A stretch of 64,000 nt of DNA, from NCBI GenBank assembly GCA_050018415.1, contig JBEKAB010000016.1, positions 1 to 64,000 of the forward strand, written 5' to 3'. Made by a program: the position numbers and the translations under genes. Positions 42,319 through 50,126 of this stretch are shown in pieces. Every line of letters starts with the position of its first letter. The stretch's first letter is position 1. This stretch comes from UBA1161 sp002311745. GTDB taxonomy: Bacteria > Planctomycetota > Phycisphaerae > Tepidisphaerales > Tepidisphaeraceae. The notes beneath the pieces are model-generated. The model did no database searches and was not told the origin of the DNA. It saw nothing but the letters and a program-made list of their open reading frames with translations.

Positions 42319-42431
42319 AGGATTTACAAGGACTTACAGCAGGGCGCGAGGGCGCAAAGCCGTACGGATTTTGGGGCTCCTCGCCCACAGACAATAGCGC
42401 AATGTGGATTGCGACAATATAACTTACATGA

Positions 42432-42536
42432 TCAGCTCTGTGCTTGCGCTGAAGTGCCGAATAAGCGGTGCAGGCAGGCGGGATGATAATCCATACCTTC
42501 CCGGGCTTCGTGCGGGCATATGCGACAGGTCGCCAT
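42432..42536 (-). pseudogene. HipT-like kinase, N-terminal remnant
   Basis: A 34-codon reading frame starting MATCRICPHEAREG and continuing MDYHPACLHRLFG, then stopping. The paired C-x-x-C start followed by (D)YHP.C.R.LFG is typical of the first residues of HipT/short HipA kinases. The kinase core is missing, so only the 5' end remains. It lies 21 bp after the HipS-like gene, as in hipB-hipS-hipT operons. Loss may date from integration, since the tRNA fragment is 210 bp away. Identification rests on a short segment. Confidence 0.6.
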
Positions 42537-42557
42537 ATGGGTGCACTAGGCGAAGAG

Positions 42558-42926
42558 TCACCCCGCCCTCGCGGATTCGTCAGCCTCGGAGGGCGAAGCC
42601 TTATCCGCGTCCTCGATCTCGACAGCGCCGATGCATTCCTTGCATGTCGCCAGCATCAGGCCGAATGGATCATCCTTGGAAATCTTGAGCTGCTTGGTCG
42701 AGAAATCCAGAAGCCAGCCCTCGGGCAGAAGGTTGGCAAAGAAGGGGTGCAAGCCTGCCGAGTCGTAGGGTTCTTCACGCAATGGAAGCGTGACAGAGAT
42801 AGGAATTGCACCAGGCGTTTTAAGCCACTGCGAATCGTACTTGAACCGAGTGCCTCCGCCGGCGACTTCCTCTATGGTACCGACCCGCCGACCAGCCAAG
42901 CTGACGATGCCGCGCCTGAGTTTCAC
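42558..42926 (-). CDS. HipS-like protein (HipA N-terminal subdomain 1)
   Basis: 122 aa with a GTG start overlapping the upstream stop (GTGA). The sequence shows the HipA N-subdomain: VSLAGRRVGTIEEVAGGGTRFKYD, GAIPISVTLPLREEPY and LHPFFANLLPEGWLLDF, then SKDDPFGLMLATCKECIGAVEI. In two-part HipBA this is fused to the kinase; in three-gene HipBST it is a separate small protein (HipS) acting as the antitoxin. The neighbours support the HipBST form. With hipT truncated it may be a relic that is still intact. Confidence 0.75.
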   Translation of the reverse strand: MKLRRGIVSLAGRRVGTIEEVAGGGTRFKYDSQWLKTPGAIPISVTLPLREEPYDSAGLHPFFANLLPEGWLLDFSTKQLKISKDDPFGLMLATCKECIGAVEIEDADKASPSEADESARAG

Positions 42927-43168
42927 GATTTGCTCTCGCTTCCACTTGGGGCATCCACGCAGCCGAGCATCTTGCCGAAAACAGCCAACACCGCGTTTAC
43001 GGCGTCCGTTCGTAGCGTGAGCTTGCCGCGTTCGAGCTCCGATACGATGGGAGTGCCGGTTGCGGCCCTTCTGACAGCTACTTACTCTCGATCGGCAAGA
43101 CATTCCAGCGGGCGACCGATGACCAAGCGAGGGATTGCACCGCCTCTGCTCAAAGGCTTCAGGGCCAT
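42923..43168 (-). pseudogene. HipB-like Xre regulator with an in-frame stop
   Basis: 82 codons from ATG 43168 to the TGA that overlaps the HipS-like start. The second half reads VAVRRAATGTPIVSELERGK and continues LTLRTDAVNAVLAVFGKMLG, a clear Xre/HipB helix-turn-helix. The first half (LVIGRPLECLADRE) fits helix 1. A TAA at 43082-43084 (codon 29) interrupts it, at a position where the family often has Gln, so a single CAA-to-TAA change would explain it. Sequencing error is possible. Confidence 0.6.
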
Positions 43169-43178
43169 GAGAACTCGG

Positions 43179-43517
43179 TCAGATACCAGCTTCCGCCAGT
43201 CGTTGGCGCGCGGCTTCAAATTCGCGGGCTCGTCGCGCTGGTGTGCGGACGGAGTGGAATGCCCTGTCGCCGCGCTTGGCTGCGGCAATTTCGGCAAAGA
43301 AATGCCGCAGGTCGGACTCGGTAGTACATGGCGTCCCTCCCACCCGAACCGTTTCCAGAACAACGCCTGCTACGCCTTTGGTGGCCCATCGCCACAGGCA
43401 GGTGTAACTGAGCTTGGCGCCGCGCCGCCGGCGGGGTAGCCACCTCAGGCCTGGAACACTGGAAAGCGGTATCAATTCGCCCGAGCTAGGCTGAAAATCG
43501 ACGTCAAGGGTACTCAT
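43179..43517 (-). CDS. DUF1580-type planctomycete protein
   Basis: 112 aa. LIPLSSVPGLRWLPRRRRGAKLSYTCLWRWATKGVAGVVLETVRVGGTPCTTESDLRHFF resembles DUF1580, a small winged-helix-like protein (Arg-rich loop, Tyr/Trp, GG-x-x-(Y/C)TT) found almost only in planctomycetes, often on mobile DNA. Function unknown; likely DNA-binding. ATG 43517 has AGAGG upstream and a strong promoter. It heads the operon with the Hip-like genes. Confidence 0.75.
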   Translation of the reverse strand: MSTLDVDFQPSSGELIPLSSVPGLRWLPRRRRGAKLSYTCLWRWATKGVAGVVLETVRVGGTPCTTESDLRHFFAEIAAAKRGDRAFHSVRTPARRAREFEAARQRLAEAGI

Positions 43518-43552
43518 GGGGCCCTCTTGAATGGGGTATTTACCCGGCACAC

Positions 43553-43581
43553 AGTATAATTATCGGGGTTAATAAAGTCAA
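43553..43581 (-). promoter_or_regulatory. Promoter of the DUF1580-hip operon
   Basis: On the minus strand TTGACT (43576-43581), a 17-bp spacer and TATACT (43553-43558) form a near-consensus sigma-70 promoter, about 36 bp before the ATG. Confidence 0.75.
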
Positions 43582-43656
43582 CAACGGCTTGCGTGGCCCG
43601 ATTTCGTCGATGCGGTATTGCATCTATTTGTTTGTGCAAGCAATTAATCGTAGTTC

Positions 43657-43709
43657 ATAACGTTTCCGACGTTATTGACTTGCATTAGTCGGGGCAAATC
43701 ATTTATGAT
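43657..43709 (+). promoter_or_regulatory. Divergent promoter with palindromic operator
   Basis: TTGCAT (43680-43685), an 18-bp spacer and TATGAT (43704-43709) precede the plus-strand small regulator gene. A perfect palindrome ATAACGT-TTCCG-ACGTTAT (43657-43675) abuts the -35 box, a likely operator. Confidence 0.6.
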
Positions 43710-43734
43710 TGGGGCATAGCAAGGAGGCACTCAC

Positions 43735-43962
43735 ATGGCACGTCCCCGAAAATCCCCCGAACTTGAGGCCGAACAGCGGACCTACCGGTTCAACAAGCAG
43801 CTTTTCCGCCAGTTCGAGGATGATTGTGCTCGGCACCTGTCCAACCCCAAGCTGGTCATCGAGGCCCTGATCCTCCATTGGCTGGAGTCCAAGCAAAACG
43901 TCCGGATGGCGATCTCCGAGCGCCACCGCGACCGCTTCGGCGTTACCGGCGGCGAAGATTGA
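43735..43962 (+). CDS. Small basic protein, possible regulator
   Basis: 75 aa: MARPRKSPELEAEQRTYRFNKQLFRQFEDDCARHLSNPKLVIEALILHWLES. A basic start, a short beta-like segment RTYRFNKQLF and two helices resemble a ribbon-helix-helix fold, but no definite family. AAGGAGG sits 9 bp before the ATG, and it has its own promoter and palindrome, so it may repress that promoter or control the trb genes downstream. Confidence 0.65.
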   Translation: MARPRKSPELEAEQRTYRFNKQLFRQFEDDCARHLSNPKLVIEALILHWLESKQNVRMAISERHRDRFGVTGGED

Positions 43963-44372
43963 CTGGGCGTAGTTACTCAAAGGATGGCCGTCATGATGAC
44001 GCTGCGAATCTTGGCCAGTCCGTCGGATTGGACATGATCCGAATAATCCTCAAACGCGAGCGATAAACCGGCCGGGTCGAATGTGCCGACCTTGGCCGTG
44101 CCGCCCTATGGCGCAAGACGGCGAGCTGGAAGCCTGGAATTGGGTAATACCCATGCAATTGGGTACTAAAGTGGGTACTGTACTTCTGCTCGCCTGACCC
44201 CGGTGGTGAACCCCGGTCGGCTGCTCATCACGTCTTTCACCGGCTCGAAAAGAAAAATCCTTCAAAAAATACCTTGACTAGCCCCATTGCAAATATTATA
44301 GAAGTTAATGATGTTAATAACTGTATATCGGCGCAGTCGGTGCGTTGGGCTCATTCACAAAGGAGTACCATT
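43963..44372. other. Gene-free stretch before trbC with TGGGTA repeats
   Basis: No convincing gene over 410 bp. Three TGGGTA copies lie at 44141-44146, 44160-44165 and 44172-44177, the first followed by an inverted partner (GGGTAATACCC). A 29-codon frame (MAQDGELEAWNW...) spans them but has no support. The trbC promoter is at the right end. Confidence 0.5.
44274..44302 (+). promoter_or_regulatory. Promoter of the trb operon
   Basis: TTGACT (44274-44279), a 17-bp spacer and TATAGA (44297-44302). Immediately downstream are two GTTAAT copies (44304-44309, 44313-44318), plausible operator half-sites overlapping the start of transcription. Confidence 0.7.
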
Positions 44373-44708
44373 ATGTCTCGTATCCGATGGTCTGTTCCGC
44401 TCCCGGCACTGGCGAGTTGGCTCCTGATTGCCAGTTGGGGCGGGGTAGCCCACGCGGCGGCCGCTGGCGGCGGTGGAGCGGCTTTGCCCTGGGAGGGCCC
44501 GCTGAATCAAATCTTGGCCAGCTTCACGGGCCCGGTGGCCAAGGCCCTGTGTATTCTGGCGATTGTGGTGCTGGGATTCGGCTTCGCATTCAGCGAGGGC
44601 GGCGGGCTGCGCCGCATCCTGGGCCTGCTTCTGGGCGTCTCCATAGCGGTCACGGCGACCAGCTTTGGCGTGACGTTCTTCGGCTTCGACGGCGGCGCCG
44701 GGTGGTGA
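44373..44708 (+). CDS. trbC: TrbC/VirB2-type conjugative pilin
   Basis: 111 aa. A signal peptide (LPALASWLLIASWGGVAHAAAA) precedes two hydrophobic helices (VAKALCILAIVVLGFGFAF and ILGLLLGVSIAVTATSFGV), the layout of VirB2/TrbC pilins. It forms the conjugative pilus. ATG 44373 follows AAAGGAG. First gene of the transfer operon, 3 bp before trbD. Confidence 0.9.
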   Translation: MSRIRWSVPLPALASWLLIASWGGVAHAAAAGGGGAALPWEGPLNQILASFTGPVAKALCILAIVVLGFGFAFSEGGGLRRILGLLLGVSIAVTATSFGVTFFGFDGGAGW

Positions 44709-44711
44709 GCC

Positions 44712-44981
44712 ATGGCACGACCGGACGAAATCGAGGGCTACGAAGTGCCGCTGCACATTGCCCTGACACAACCGATCCTGATGGGCGGTGCGCCGCGGAC
44801 CTTCGCCATTCTCAACGGGACTCTGGCCCTGGTCATTGGGATGGGATTGCACCTGTGGTGGCTCGGATTTCCCGCAGGCGCGGCACTGCATGGGGTGGCG
44901 GTGCTGATGAGCAAGCGCGATCCCCACTGGTTCGACTTGTTCCGCCGCCACCTAAGGCAGCCGACATACCTGGAAACCTGA
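44712..44981 (+). CDS. trbD: TrbD/VirB3 family protein
   Basis: 89 aa. An N-terminal charged segment (EIEGYEVPLHIALTQPILMGGAPR) is typical of TrbD; a hydrophobic stretch (TFAILNGTLALVIGMGLHLWWLGFPAGAALHGVAVLM) covers one or two helices; the end reads KRDPHWFDLFRRHLRQPTYLE. It anchors the inner-membrane part of the T4SS with VirB4. Confidence 0.93.
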   Translation: MARPDEIEGYEVPLHIALTQPILMGGAPRTFAILNGTLALVIGMGLHLWWLGFPAGAALHGVAVLMSKRDPHWFDLFRRHLRQPTYLET

Positions 44982-44997
44982 AAAAGGGACTTGCGCC

Positions 44998-47475
44998 GTG
45001 TGGAGCCTTGGGGAATATCGCCGACGTTTTGGACGCTTGGCCGATCACCTGCCTTGGGCGGCCTTGATCGGTCCCGGCGTGATTGCCAACAAAGACGGGG
45101 GCTTACAGAAAACGATCCGTTTTCGCGGCCCGGACCTGGACAGTTCCACCACCTATGAGCTTGTGGCCGCTCGGGCACGGATGAACAACGTCCTTCGACG
45201 GCTCGGTTCCAATTGGTGCGTGCACGTGGAGGCCTCGCGACTCTCGGCGCAGACTTATGCAGCCGGCGAATTCCCCAATGCTGTTGCGGCGATGATTGAC
45301 CAAGAACGCCGGGACGCCTTCACGTCTGAAGCCCTGCACTTTGAAAGCCAGTGCTTCATCACCTTCACGTACCTTCCACCTGCCGAGGGAATGACCCGAC
45401 TGGGCGATTTGTTCATTGAGCGGCCATCCAACGGCAATGGCAAACAGGTTTCCTACCAGACGTACTACGACCATTTTCTGGGTCAAGTCGACCAGATCGT
45501 GAACCTGATGGCGTCGTTCATGCCCGAAGTACATCCGCTCGACGATGGCGAGACCCTGACATACCTGCACTCGTGCGTTTCTGACCGGAGATTGGCCATC
45601 GCCGTGCCGGACGTACCGTTCTACCTGGACGAAATGATTACCGATCGGCCGCTGGTCGGCGGACTGTCGCCCAGGCTCGGCTCGCTGTTTCTCAAGATGG
45701 TCTCCGTCCGCGCCTATGTGAACCGAACGCTTCCCTGTCTCCTGGACCGGCTGAACGAGCTGCCCATCGAGTACCGCTGGGTCGGGCGATACATGCCGAT
45801 GGACAAGACCGACGCGACGCGGCATCTGAACAAGCTGCGGCGCCAGTGGTTCGCCAAGCGCAAGGGGATGATGACGCTCCTCAAGGAAGCGATCACCAAA
45901 CAGGAGTCCAAGCTGGAGGATTCGGACAGTCTGAACAAGGCCCAGGACGTGGATGATGCGTTGCAGGAACTCGGCGGGGATCACTGCTCTTTTGGAGATT
46001 TCACGCTGACGGTCACGGTTTGGGGCAGGGATGAACAGTCGGCGATTGAAAAGGCGCGTGCGGTGCAACAGGTGGTCGATGGCGTCGGGCTGGTTTCGGA
46101 GATTGAAGATTTCAACGCTGTGCAGGCTTGGCTAGGCAGTTTGCCCGGTCACGCCTACGCGGACGTGCGCCGGCCGCTGATCTCCTCGCTGAACGTGTGT
46201 GACCTCGTGCCTCTGAGTGCCGTTTGGTCCGGGCCGGCGAAATGTGCCCATCTCGATGGACCGCCGCTGCTAGTGACGTGCACGAAGGGATCGACTCCTT
46301 TCCGCTTGTCGTTGCATCAAGGTGACGTCGGCCACACGATCGTTGCAGGACCCACCGGCGCCGGCAAATCCACTCTCCTGAACCTTCTGGCCTGCCAATG
46401 GCTGCGGTATCCGGGTGCCAGCGTTTACATCTTCGACAAAGGCGGAAGCTGCCGGGCGATGACGTTGGCGATGGACGGGGACTTCTACGACCTTGGCGGC
46501 GAGGGTGAAGAGATTTGTTTTCAACCCCTGGCCGGTATCGACGATGAATCCGAGCTCGCCTGGGCGCAGGATTGGGTGCTAGACCTGCTGCACCGTGAAA
46601 AAGCCGAGATTACGCCGGCGACGAAACAGGAACTGTGGGCGGCGCTGGGCAATCTCGCGTCCATGCCCCAGACACAGCGAACACTCAGCACGCTTCTGGG
46701 CTTGGTGCAGGACGCCGCGGTGCGGCAGGCGTTGCGGAGCTACACGCTCGACGGGCCGCACGGCCGATTGCTGGATGCGAATCAAGATACGCTCAGCGAA
46801 GCTGCGGGGGAGCCAAAGGCGCATTGGCAGGCGTTTGAAATGGAACACCTGATGCACTCGCGCAGCGCGCTGCTGCCGGTGCTGACATACCTGTTCTGGC
46901 GATTGGAGAAGCGATTTGACGGCGAGCCTACGCTGATGATTCTCGATGAAGCGTGGCTGTATCTGACCGAATCCCTGTTTGCGGCAAAGATTCGCGAATG
47001 GCTCAAGGTGCTCAGAAAGAAGAACGTGGCCGTGATCTTCGCCACGCAAAGCCTCTCGGATATCGCTGACAGCGCCATCGCGCCGGCCATAATCGAAAAC
47101 TGCCCGACGCGCATCTTCCTGCCCAATGGCAACGCGATGGAGGATCGCACGCGCGCCGTCTACGAATCGTTCGGCCTGAACGAACGACAGCTTCAGATCC
47201 TCCAGCAATCGATCCCCAAGAAGGACTACTACTACCAGAGTCGGGAGGGCAACCGGCTCTTTGAACTGGGCCTGGGCGATTTGGCGCTGGCGTTTTGTGC
47301 CGCCGGAGCGCCGCAGGACCACGCGCGGATTAACAAGGTATTACGTGACTATCCGCGCGGGCAATTTGCGGCGGCGTACCTGGAAGATCGGGGACTCGAC
47401 CATTGGGTGCAGCAATTGAGAACAACGGATCAGGAAGGGAGCAACAATGAGACCGTCCAAACCGTATCGGCGTAA
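44998..47475 (+). CDS. trbE: TrbE/VirB4 conjugative ATPase
   Basis: 825 aa, standard size. A CagE/TrbE N-terminal domain precedes the P-loop ATPase domain: GPTGAGKS (~451-458), FDKGGSCRAMTLAMDG, Walker B PTLMILDEAWLYL and FATQSLSDIADS. It energises pilus assembly and transfer. A GTG at 44998 is the start. It overlaps trbJ by 29 bp. Confidence 0.96.
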   Translation: MWSLGEYRRRFGRLADHLPWAALIGPGVIANKDGGLQKTIRFRGPDLDSSTTYELVAARARMNNVLRRLGSNWCVHVEASRLSAQTYAAGEFPNAVAAMIDQERRDAFTSEALHFESQCFITFTYLPPAEGMTRLGDLFIERPSNGNGKQVSYQTYYDHFLGQVDQIVNLMASFMPEVHPLDDGETLTYLHSCVSDRRLAIAVPDVPFYLDEMITDRPLVGGLSPRLGSLFLKMVSVRAYVNRTLPCLLDRLNELPIEYRWVGRYMPMDKTDATRHLNKLRRQWFAKRKGMMTLLKEAITKQESKLEDSDSLNKAQDVDDALQELGGDHCSFGDFTLTVTVWGRDEQSAIEKARAVQQVVDGVGLVSEIEDFNAVQAWLGSLPGHAYADVRRPLISSLNVCDLVPLSAVWSGPAKCAHLDGPPLLVTCTKGSTPFRLSLHQGDVGHTIVAGPTGAGKSTLLNLLACQWLRYPGASVYIFDKGGSCRAMTLAMDGDFYDLGGEGEEICFQPLAGIDDESELAWAQDWVLDLLHREKAEITPATKQELWAALGNLASMPQTQRTLSTLLGLVQDAAVRQALRSYTLDGPHGRLLDANQDTLSEAAGEPKAHWQAFEMEHLMHSRSALLPVLTYLFWRLEKRFDGEPTLMILDEAWLYLTESLFAAKIREWLKVLRKKNVAVIFATQSLSDIADSAIAPAIIENCPTRIFLPNGNAMEDRTRAVYESFGLNERQLQILQQSIPKKDYYYQSREGNRLFELGLGDLALAFCAAGAPQDHARINKVLRDYPRGQFAAAYLEDRGLDHWVQQLRTTDQEGSNNETVQTVSA

Positions 47476-48193
47476 GACGCTGGCCGCGGCGGCACTGATT
47501 GCGGCGGGAACAATGGTATTCGGTCCGACGCGCCGGGCCGAGGCCTTCCTATTCGACATCGTCTTTGACCCGAGCGCGTATGCTCAGCACGTCCAACAGG
47601 TCGTGCAGTTGGGCCAGCAAATCAGTTCAGCGGTCCAAGAGGTGGAAAACCAGGTCAAGGAACTGACCCACTTGAACGGCGACGTGGCGCCGAACGATGC
47701 CGCGATCGTTGCCGGTGTGCAGGGACAGCTCGATTCCGCCATCTACAACACGCCCACTCCTGCCAGCCAGCTCAATACGCGGTATCCGGCGGATATGAGC
47801 AACGTTACTTGGAATCAGTACCAGTCGGATGAATCGACGTGGACTTCCGACGAGCGCCAAGCAGTGGTTGAGAACCGCCAACTGGAAAACCAGGTCTACC
47901 GTGACATGGACACCACGCGTCAGCAGGTGCAAGCGATTGTCGAGGCCTCGAATTCGGCCCCAGGTGAGACGGCAGCGATCCAGGCCCACAACGACCTTCT
48001 AGCGGTGGCATCCGGGGAGCTGGCCAAGCTTCAGGCCCTCAAAGCTGCGCACGCCCGGCTCAACACGGAGAGGCAAGCGCGCCAGCAATCCGAATTGTCT
48101 TACGCCACTGCGGAAGAGGGCCGGGTGCGCGCCGACTGGAGCAACCCGACGCCGCCTTCGCAAACCGTGGTTGACCCGTTCCAAAACCAATAA
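47447..48193 (+). CDS. trbJ: TrbJ/VirB5 family protein, copy 1
   Basis: 248 aa. Signal peptide (TLAAAALIAAGTMVFGPTRRAEA) then FDIVFDPSAYAQHVQQVVQLGQQIS, the usual TrbJ start, and long coiled-coil helices. It is a periplasmic/pilus-tip component. The C-terminal part (SNSAPGETAAIQAHNDLLA...WSNPTPPSQTVVDPF) is clearly related to the next gene, so the two are tandem paralogues. Confidence 0.9.
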   Translation: MRPSKPYRRKTLAAAALIAAGTMVFGPTRRAEAFLFDIVFDPSAYAQHVQQVVQLGQQISSAVQEVENQVKELTHLNGDVAPNDAAIVAGVQGQLDSAIYNTPTPASQLNTRYPADMSNVTWNQYQSDESTWTSDERQAVVENRQLENQVYRDMDTTRQQVQAIVEASNSAPGETAAIQAHNDLLAVASGELAKLQALKAAHARLNTERQARQQSELSYATAEEGRVRADWSNPTPPSQTVVDPFQNQ

Positions 48194-48206
48194 CCGGAGA
48201 CTTGCC

Positions 48207-48941
48207 ATGACCCGCGTGAAAAAACGATTCTTGATCGCCGTTGCCGCTACCGTCGTCTCGGTTCCCGGGGCTGCCTTCGCCGACATTGTTTTTGACCCGA
48301 GCAACTTTGCCGAAGCAGTCATGCAAGTCTCGGACGACGTGCAGCTCGTGGAGAAATTCCAGCAACAAATCCAAAACCAGCTCTCGATGCTGCAAAACTG
48401 GGGGTTCACTCAATTACCCGGAATCCTGCAAAGCATGAATGTCTGGCACCAAGTATTCTCTCAGGCTGGCACGACCTACACGTCCACCGATCCGGGCAGT
48501 GCAGTCAACAGCCAATATCCGTCCGATCCGAACGCCTACACGAGCGTGAGTGCCGGCAGCTATCAGTCCATGCGAAACGGATGGGACCAGGAGCAGCGTA
48601 ACGTCCTGATTGAAAACCGAACCGTCCAGAATGACACGTATTTGAACCTGCAACCAACCGCGGATCGCATCCAAGCCTACGTCCAGCACTCCAACTCAGC
48701 GCCGGGCGCCACCGCCGCACTGCAAGCCGGCAACGAGGAAGTGGCTACCTTGGTCGCCCAACTTCAATCGCTGCAAGCCCAGGAAATCACCCAGGCCCGG
48801 GCGGACGTGGAACGCGACGCCCAGGAGCAAGCCGAACAGGCCTACGCGGATCAACAGCGGCAGGCGGTTCGAACCACCTGGGACAACCCGCAGCAGCCAA
48901 GCACGACCCTCGTGGATGCCTTCCCAGCGGCCAATCAGTAA
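48207..48941 (+). CDS. TrbJ/VirB5 family protein, copy 2
   Basis: 244 aa with a signal peptide (FLIAVAATVVSVPGAAFA), followed by DIVFDPSNFAEAVMQVSDDV. It shares SNSAPGATAALQAGNEEVATL and WDNPQQPSTTLVDAF with copy 1. It starts 13 bp after it. Two pilus-tip paralogues in tandem suggest divergence in recipient contact or a heteromeric tip. The trbK entry-exclusion gene usually found near here is missing. Confidence 0.85.
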   Translation: MTRVKKRFLIAVAATVVSVPGAAFADIVFDPSNFAEAVMQVSDDVQLVEKFQQQIQNQLSMLQNWGFTQLPGILQSMNVWHQVFSQAGTTYTSTDPGSAVNSQYPSDPNAYTSVSAGSYQSMRNGWDQEQRNVLIENRTVQNDTYLNLQPTADRIQAYVQHSNSAPGATAALQAGNEEVATLVAQLQSLQAQEITQARADVERDAQEQAEQAYADQQRQAVRTTWDNPQQPSTTLVDAFPAANQ

Positions 48942-48980
48942 CGAGCCAAGTGCACGCGGCGAATGGAGAGGATGATCTCA

Positions 48981-50126
48981 ATGGTGATTTTGGCCGTCGA
49001 TTTCGGCAATTATGGCCCCGATCTGCTCAACGACGTGGCCAATCAGTACATCAACGCGATCAACAGCGGCTTTGGCCTCATCAGCGGCGACGTCACCTGG
49101 CTTCTGAACGTCTTGATCGTTTTGAGCATCTTTTGGTCGGCGGTGCTGTGGGCGATGAGCGACGATCATGTCATGGCGCACTTTGCGCGGAAGATCGTTT
49201 ACATCGGGCTTTTCGCCTGGATCATTCAGAACTGGCAATCGCTGACCGACAAGCTGGCGCAATCCTTCATGAACCTTGGTCTCAAGGCGGGTGGGTTTGC
49301 CGGCCCCAGTTATTACACGTCTCAGCCCGGCAACATCGCGTACCTCGGATACACGACGGTGCAGCCCCTGCTCGATCAGATTAGCCGCCTCACTGGACCG
49401 GTGGCATTCTTCAAGAACATCGTCGAGATTGTCTTCCTGGCACTTGCCGTGGCGGCGATCGTCGCCGCCTTCTGCGTTATCACGGTGCAGGTGGTGCTTG
49501 CCCTCCTGACCTTCAAGTTTGGGAGCCTGGCGGCATTCGTCCTGGTGCCGTTTGCAGTCCTGTCCAAAACGGCGTTCATTGCCGAGCGCCCCTTGGGTTG
49601 GGTGGTTGGCTCCGGCCTGAGACTGATGGTGCTGACCCTCGTCCTTGGAGTGGGCAACAACATCTTTCAGGCGTTGAAAATGCCCGCGGGCAGTACGGTT
49701 ACGACCTACCAAGCCTTTTGCATTGCGCTGGCCGCCATCTTGCTCATGGTCCTGTCGCTGATCGCCTCGCGCCTGGCGACGGACATGATTATCGGTGGAC
49801 CAACCCTGGGCGTGGGCACCGCGGTAAATCAAATGGCGGTGGCGTACAACACCAGTCTCAACACCGTCACCGCGCGCCCCGCCGTGATTGCCGTAAGAGC
49901 CGCCGCCGTGGTTCCGACCAAGGGGGCAGCCGCGATCGGTTGGGCCAGCAAGGTGGCGTATAGCGGCGCACGGCGTCTGCTTGTCGTTGGGGCTTCTCCA
50001 GCCGCGTCGGGCGCTACGGCCGCATCGTCGAATCCGTCCTCCACCACCACAGTTATCGCCAGCCGCGTGCCGGGTTCCAAGGCCAGCCCCGGAAGTAAGG
50101 GCGGTAGCGGAGGGTCCGTCACATGA
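48981..50126 (+). CDS. trbL: TrbL/VirB6 inner-membrane channel protein
   Basis: 381 aa. A polytopic core shows WLLNVLIVLSIFWSAVLWAM, VEIVFLALAVAAIVAAFCVI, FGSLAAFVLVPFAVLS and QAFCIALAAILLMVLSLIAS, with LNDVANQYINAINSGFGLISGD at the N-terminus, matching TrbL. The C-terminus is Ser/Ala-rich. GGAGAGG lies 9 bp before ATG 48981; ATGs at 48963 and 48972 are alternatives. It ends in an ATGA overlap with trbF. Confidence 0.93.
   Translation: MVILAVDFGNYGPDLLNDVANQYINAINSGFGLISGDVTWLLNVLIVLSIFWSAVLWAMSDDHVMAHFARKIVYIGLFAWIIQNWQSLTDKLAQSFMNLGLKAGGFAGPSYYTSQPGNIAYLGYTTVQPLLDQISRLTGPVAFFKNIVEIVFLALAVAAIVAAFCVITVQVVLALLTFKFGSLAAFVLVPFAVLSKTAFIAERPLGWVVGSGLRLMVLTLVLGVGNNIFQALKMPAGSTVTTYQAFCIALAAILLMVLSLIASRLATDMIIGGPTLGVGTAVNQMAVAYNTSLNTVTARPAVIAVRAAAVVPTKGAAAIGWASKVAYSGARRLLVVGASPAASGATAASSNPSSTTTVIASRVPGSKASPGSKGGSGGSVT

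Noticed and set aside
42468..43439. Plus-strand 323-codon open frame
   Set aside because: It lies opposite the HipS-like and DUF1580 genes, has low-complexity Arg/Ser/Pro composition and no ribosome site; the minus-strand genes carry recognisable families.
44109..44198. 29-codon frame MAQDGELEAWNW as a peptide gene
   Set aside because: No ribosome site, spans the TGGGTA repeats, and no neighbour suggests a role.
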